A stretch of DNA of 64,000 bases from Tomocerus qinae (Eukaryota > Arthropoda > Collembola > Entomobryomorpha > Tomoceridae), in the NCBI GenBank assembly GCA_020055645.1, contig CM034548.1:22040701-22104700 (forward strand), in the 5' to 3' direction. Shown piece by piece: positions 60,588 to 64,000 of this stretch; position 1 is the stretch's first letter; every line of letters begins with the position of its first letter. The notes beneath the pieces are model-generated. The model searched no databases. It had not been told where the DNA came from and saw only the letters and a program-made list of their open reading frames with translations. Both the position numbers and the translations under genes were made by a program.

Positions 60588-63500
60588 TTCCCTTTGAAAT
60601 AATGTTATTGTTGAAGTAGAGAGTGTAAGTAGTAGAGAGTAATGAGTAATCTGCACATCCTGAGCACTCCTGTTTGTTTAATTGCACTGGTATGTGATAG
60701 CGGAGCGGAGAAATGATGATTCGTCATGACCTTAAGAAATAGAAAACTTTCTATCAGGAATTTGTTTATGAAAGTAATGGGAGAGAAGTTGTGTGTGTGT
60801 GTAGGAGATATTAATAGTATAGTTCAGCTAGGGAAGAAGACACACAACTGTTATTAATGAAAAGACACTTGAAAGAGAGATGATATTAAAAAGTAATTAG
60901 GAAAACAATAATGTTTTGTGAACAATTAGAGAGATAAAGTCGGCGTTAGATGAGGAGATAGAGACAGATGCACTTGTTTACGCATATAGCAATGATGATT
61001 TAGCAGAGTCGTGGAGAAACACAGGTTTTTATATGAGTGTGATTGAAAGACGGAGTGAGCGCAGGACGAGCGGACGGGGGCACATTGAGAAGACAGATTC
61101 GATTGACGATTGTTGAAACAAATGCGGATGCAACACCTTGGGACAGAAAAGAATTTCCATCCGGGGAAATTGAATTCGAAAAAAGAATTTGTTTTGATAT
61201 GTAGTTGGATTGGGAGCGAGTGGAAGTAGCAGAGGCGGCGTTGCTTGATTTTGGATGAGTGAGACTCCGTGTGAGTGAGTGAGTGAGTGCTAGAACGAAA
61301 TGGTCCGAGTGCACTTCCGGCTAAAATATACGTATCGTACGTGATATGTTGTTAACAATGGTGTGTGCAAGGAATGGCCAAGCAAGAAGGCCACGGACTT
61401 GAGGAGCCTTCGTCTATGTGGATGGAGCGTTATGCGTCTCTCCGATTGCACTGGCACAACTTACTTCTGCTACTACTCCGACCGAACCGAACACACCGAA
61501 CACAACAGAAAACAGCCAGCTAGAGCATCCGAATAACCGAAACAAGGCAAAGAAGAAGACCCGCTAGCTAGCCAAACCTAACCAGCTCTACAGTCTGAGC
61601 CTCAATCCAACAGTGCACTCTGCAATGGAATAGAATTCATCCAACATTCACTCTACTTATTACTACTATGCTATGCACTACTACTACAAACACTTCTCGC
61701 TTGCTCGACATCCAACTCACTCTCCTCCAACTCTCCTCCATCCAACTCTATTCTTCCATCACTTCTACTACTACCACCACTACTCTCCTTTACTTTATTC
61801 ACTACATAATAAATATTATTATTCTATACTATTGTGTACCTACTACTACTCCTATTACTTACTTACCACTCACACCTTATTATACACTTACTATATACAT
61901 ATATACTTATCCAACAATACACATTTTTTATGTTAAAAAATTATATAATACTCATCTACCAAACATATCTAACTAACCATATTACTAACACATACAGGGC
62001 TACACATAATAATTATACTTCATTAAGCTCCATGCATACCACTAGCATCTCATTCAACGCAATTGCTATAAACGCGACCCTGAACTACAAGTATGACCAA
62101 TTGTAATAATAGAATGTATCCCTCGACGCAGCACTCTACATACACATCATATAATTTTACCCACTTTCTTTGAAACTGTATTATTCTTTCTTGTCAATTA
62201 TAAAACTACCAATTTTGGACACGCTATATTGTGGATATTAACATTAAAATTCTGTCAGTGTTTCTAAATTCGATTTTTCATTTTTTAATGAGATATTTGT
62301 ATTAACATGTTAAGTATAGTTTGTTTGAAAATAATTTCAATTTCCAACTAAAGTATTTACAAAAGTAACATATGAAAATTATTGGATTTTAAATGTATTT
62401 CACAACGTTATAGGTAGCCCTGTAGATGCTATAATATGAGTCGTAAGAATACTTTGATATTACTAGAGGAGTAATATTCTGTGTGTAGTAAATAGATGGA
62501 CTTATGTACGCTGTACTAAGTTTACTACAGTTGTAACTATAATAATATACGAAGGATGTAGGTTTAGTTACTCTGGTACTCTGTTCTCCAATCTATTTCC
62601 ATTATTGCAAGAAGTAAGAGTAAAGGCACAGCTAAAGACTCCCTCAAATCCTCTATTGATCGGTGAATAGGTCTGGTGTGATGCACAGGCAGGCAGGAGC
62701 TGGCAGCGTTGACTACGGCTCCAACCAACACAGTCGGAAAAGATTTCTGGGGGCTTCCCGGGTAGTTGTATTCTGTCACCTCCTTCGATCCGATCCGAAT
62801 CGGGACTTTCCTACAACGCTGCCTCTACTTCCTTTCCGTCCACTCGCTCACTACTCTATTTCCAACCCCTATTCTAAGTGTATCTATGCTATACATAGAT
62901 GTAGCTATATATACTCACCCTCTATAATGTTATCCTCTACACATTACATATTAAATACATCTACCAGAGCTCATAATACAACACATGCTTTATATAAGTA
63001 TCCTACTTATATAAATGTCACTACTGCATACATCCCTACCTACCATGATTATACATGCATCATCCATCTACCATGTTCATAAAATAAGTAGACTACTGTT
63101 GTTTTCCTCTCCTTATGTAACTACTATATAGTAATATGCACTTCTCATATCATCGTCAGTCTCTTCCTTCCTCTTCTCTTCTCTCGAAACTTAATAGGCA
63201 TAACCATATACATGCACAACAATGCCCCAGGACGCTATGATTTTAGCTCCCACGTCTTTCTTACAGCTCTTCACCGTATACCGCACATGGTCTCTAAAAT
63301 GTGCGATTCATTTTCATACGGAAATTGCTACATTGCAAGTAAAAATCAAATTCATATGCAATTTATGCCATTAACTTACAACTATCCACTGGGGTGATTT
63401 CCCCATGACCTTAGCCCATATAAGACATTCTGCGTTCTAACGGTATGTTGTGAGATGACATTGGAGATTATAAAATTTGTCGCAGCATATAGTACCAGAG

Positions 63501-64000
63501 TATTATGTTTTACAGTATGTGTCCAAATATTTAAAAAGTTTACTTAAACTAAGGAGCCTTAATATAAGTGCATGAAAATAATGGGGAGAAAAATACTTCA
63601 GTTTCAAAACGAACTTAAAGCTGTAAAAATATGCATTACGTCTATTTTCTCTTTCATTACCTCTGATGACATGATGACTGCAGAATTGGTCCTAAAGCAA
63701 GGACAATTGAGCCTCAAAATTGATGACACCGAAATAATATGTGGCAATCATTCTATTATTACATCTAAAACATTCACTGTCAATTACATATTTTTTAGGA
63801 TAAAAAAATTGAACCATTTTACCATCTATACCACTAACGGTGCCATTCACCATAAATACGAAGGTCAGTAGGTCAGATTATGATTGACAAAATGATCCTC
63901 TGTCATTAAATGTGTCATTCTATTTTTTGGCAATAAAGTAGGTAGGTAGGTATTAACTAAGTATAGACACATTATTATGGTAGCATGGGATTATTTTTGA
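60588..64000. other. region upstream of TDG
   Basis: Probable TDG leader and promoter region. The plus strand is G-rich up to ~61,330 and nearly G-free at 61,640-61,980; the switch near 61.4 kb may mark the promoter. Short runs occur: GTGTGTGTGTGT near 60790, GAGTGAGTGAGTGAGTG near 61270, GGTAGGTAGGTA near 63940. A 99-codon plus frame at 63572-63871 reads like possible protein but has no recognised motif. No exon can be supported. Confidence 0.45.

Noticed and set aside
63572-63871. 99-codon frame near the right edge
   Set aside because: Composition is protein-like, but there is no recognised motif, no splice context and no partner exon in view.

Overview
The window is nuclear DNA of an arthropod, most likely an insect. 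It is AT-rich, its genes are split by short GT-AG introns (about 70 to 400 bp in compact genes, up to 3.9 kb elsewhere), and single-copy eukaryotic genes sit among long empty stretches, microsatellites and a satellite-like array. There are no operons, prokaryotic signals, rRNA, tRNA or CRISPR. The species cannot be fixed from the sequence. I rebuilt nine multi-exon coding regions by hand. In each, the intron phases close and the total length is a multiple of three.

Layout. 1-7.5 kb: no gene; an 8-copy tandem array of a ~188 bp unit (2090-3570) with decayed copies on both sides. 7.6-20.8 kb, minus strand: three tandem paralogs (genes A, B and C) for secreted or membrane proteins sharing a signal peptide, a Gly/Tyr-rich stretch, one hydrophobic segment and a C-terminal four-cysteine module. 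Gene A carries two interchangeable hydrophobic-segment exons that cannot be spliced together. 22.9-32.2 kb, plus strand: three housekeeping genes, MFAP1 (spliceosome), TSNAX/TRAX (C3PO RNase) and NIPSNAP (mitochondrial). 36.7-41.3 kb, minus strand: a Ly6/three-finger, probably GPI-anchored protein with two in-frame donors. 46.2-48.3 kb, plus strand: an unrecognised 356-aa protein with a TATA box, a spliced leader and an upstream array of octamer (ATTTGCAT) sites spaced exactly 42 bp apart. 54.4-60.6 kb, minus strand: thymine DNA glycosylase (TDG) with the catalytic Asn and a long, disordered C-terminal extension holding AT-hooks.

No shared pathway links the neighbours except the A/B/C family, which looks like a tandem-duplication cluster. 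The most unusual items are the mutually exclusive exons of gene A, the helically phased octamer array in front of the orphan gene, a ~150-nt hairpin at 33.8 kb whose three stem mismatches would all be G-U pairs in RNA, and repeated sharp strand-composition switches upstream of the minus-strand genes.
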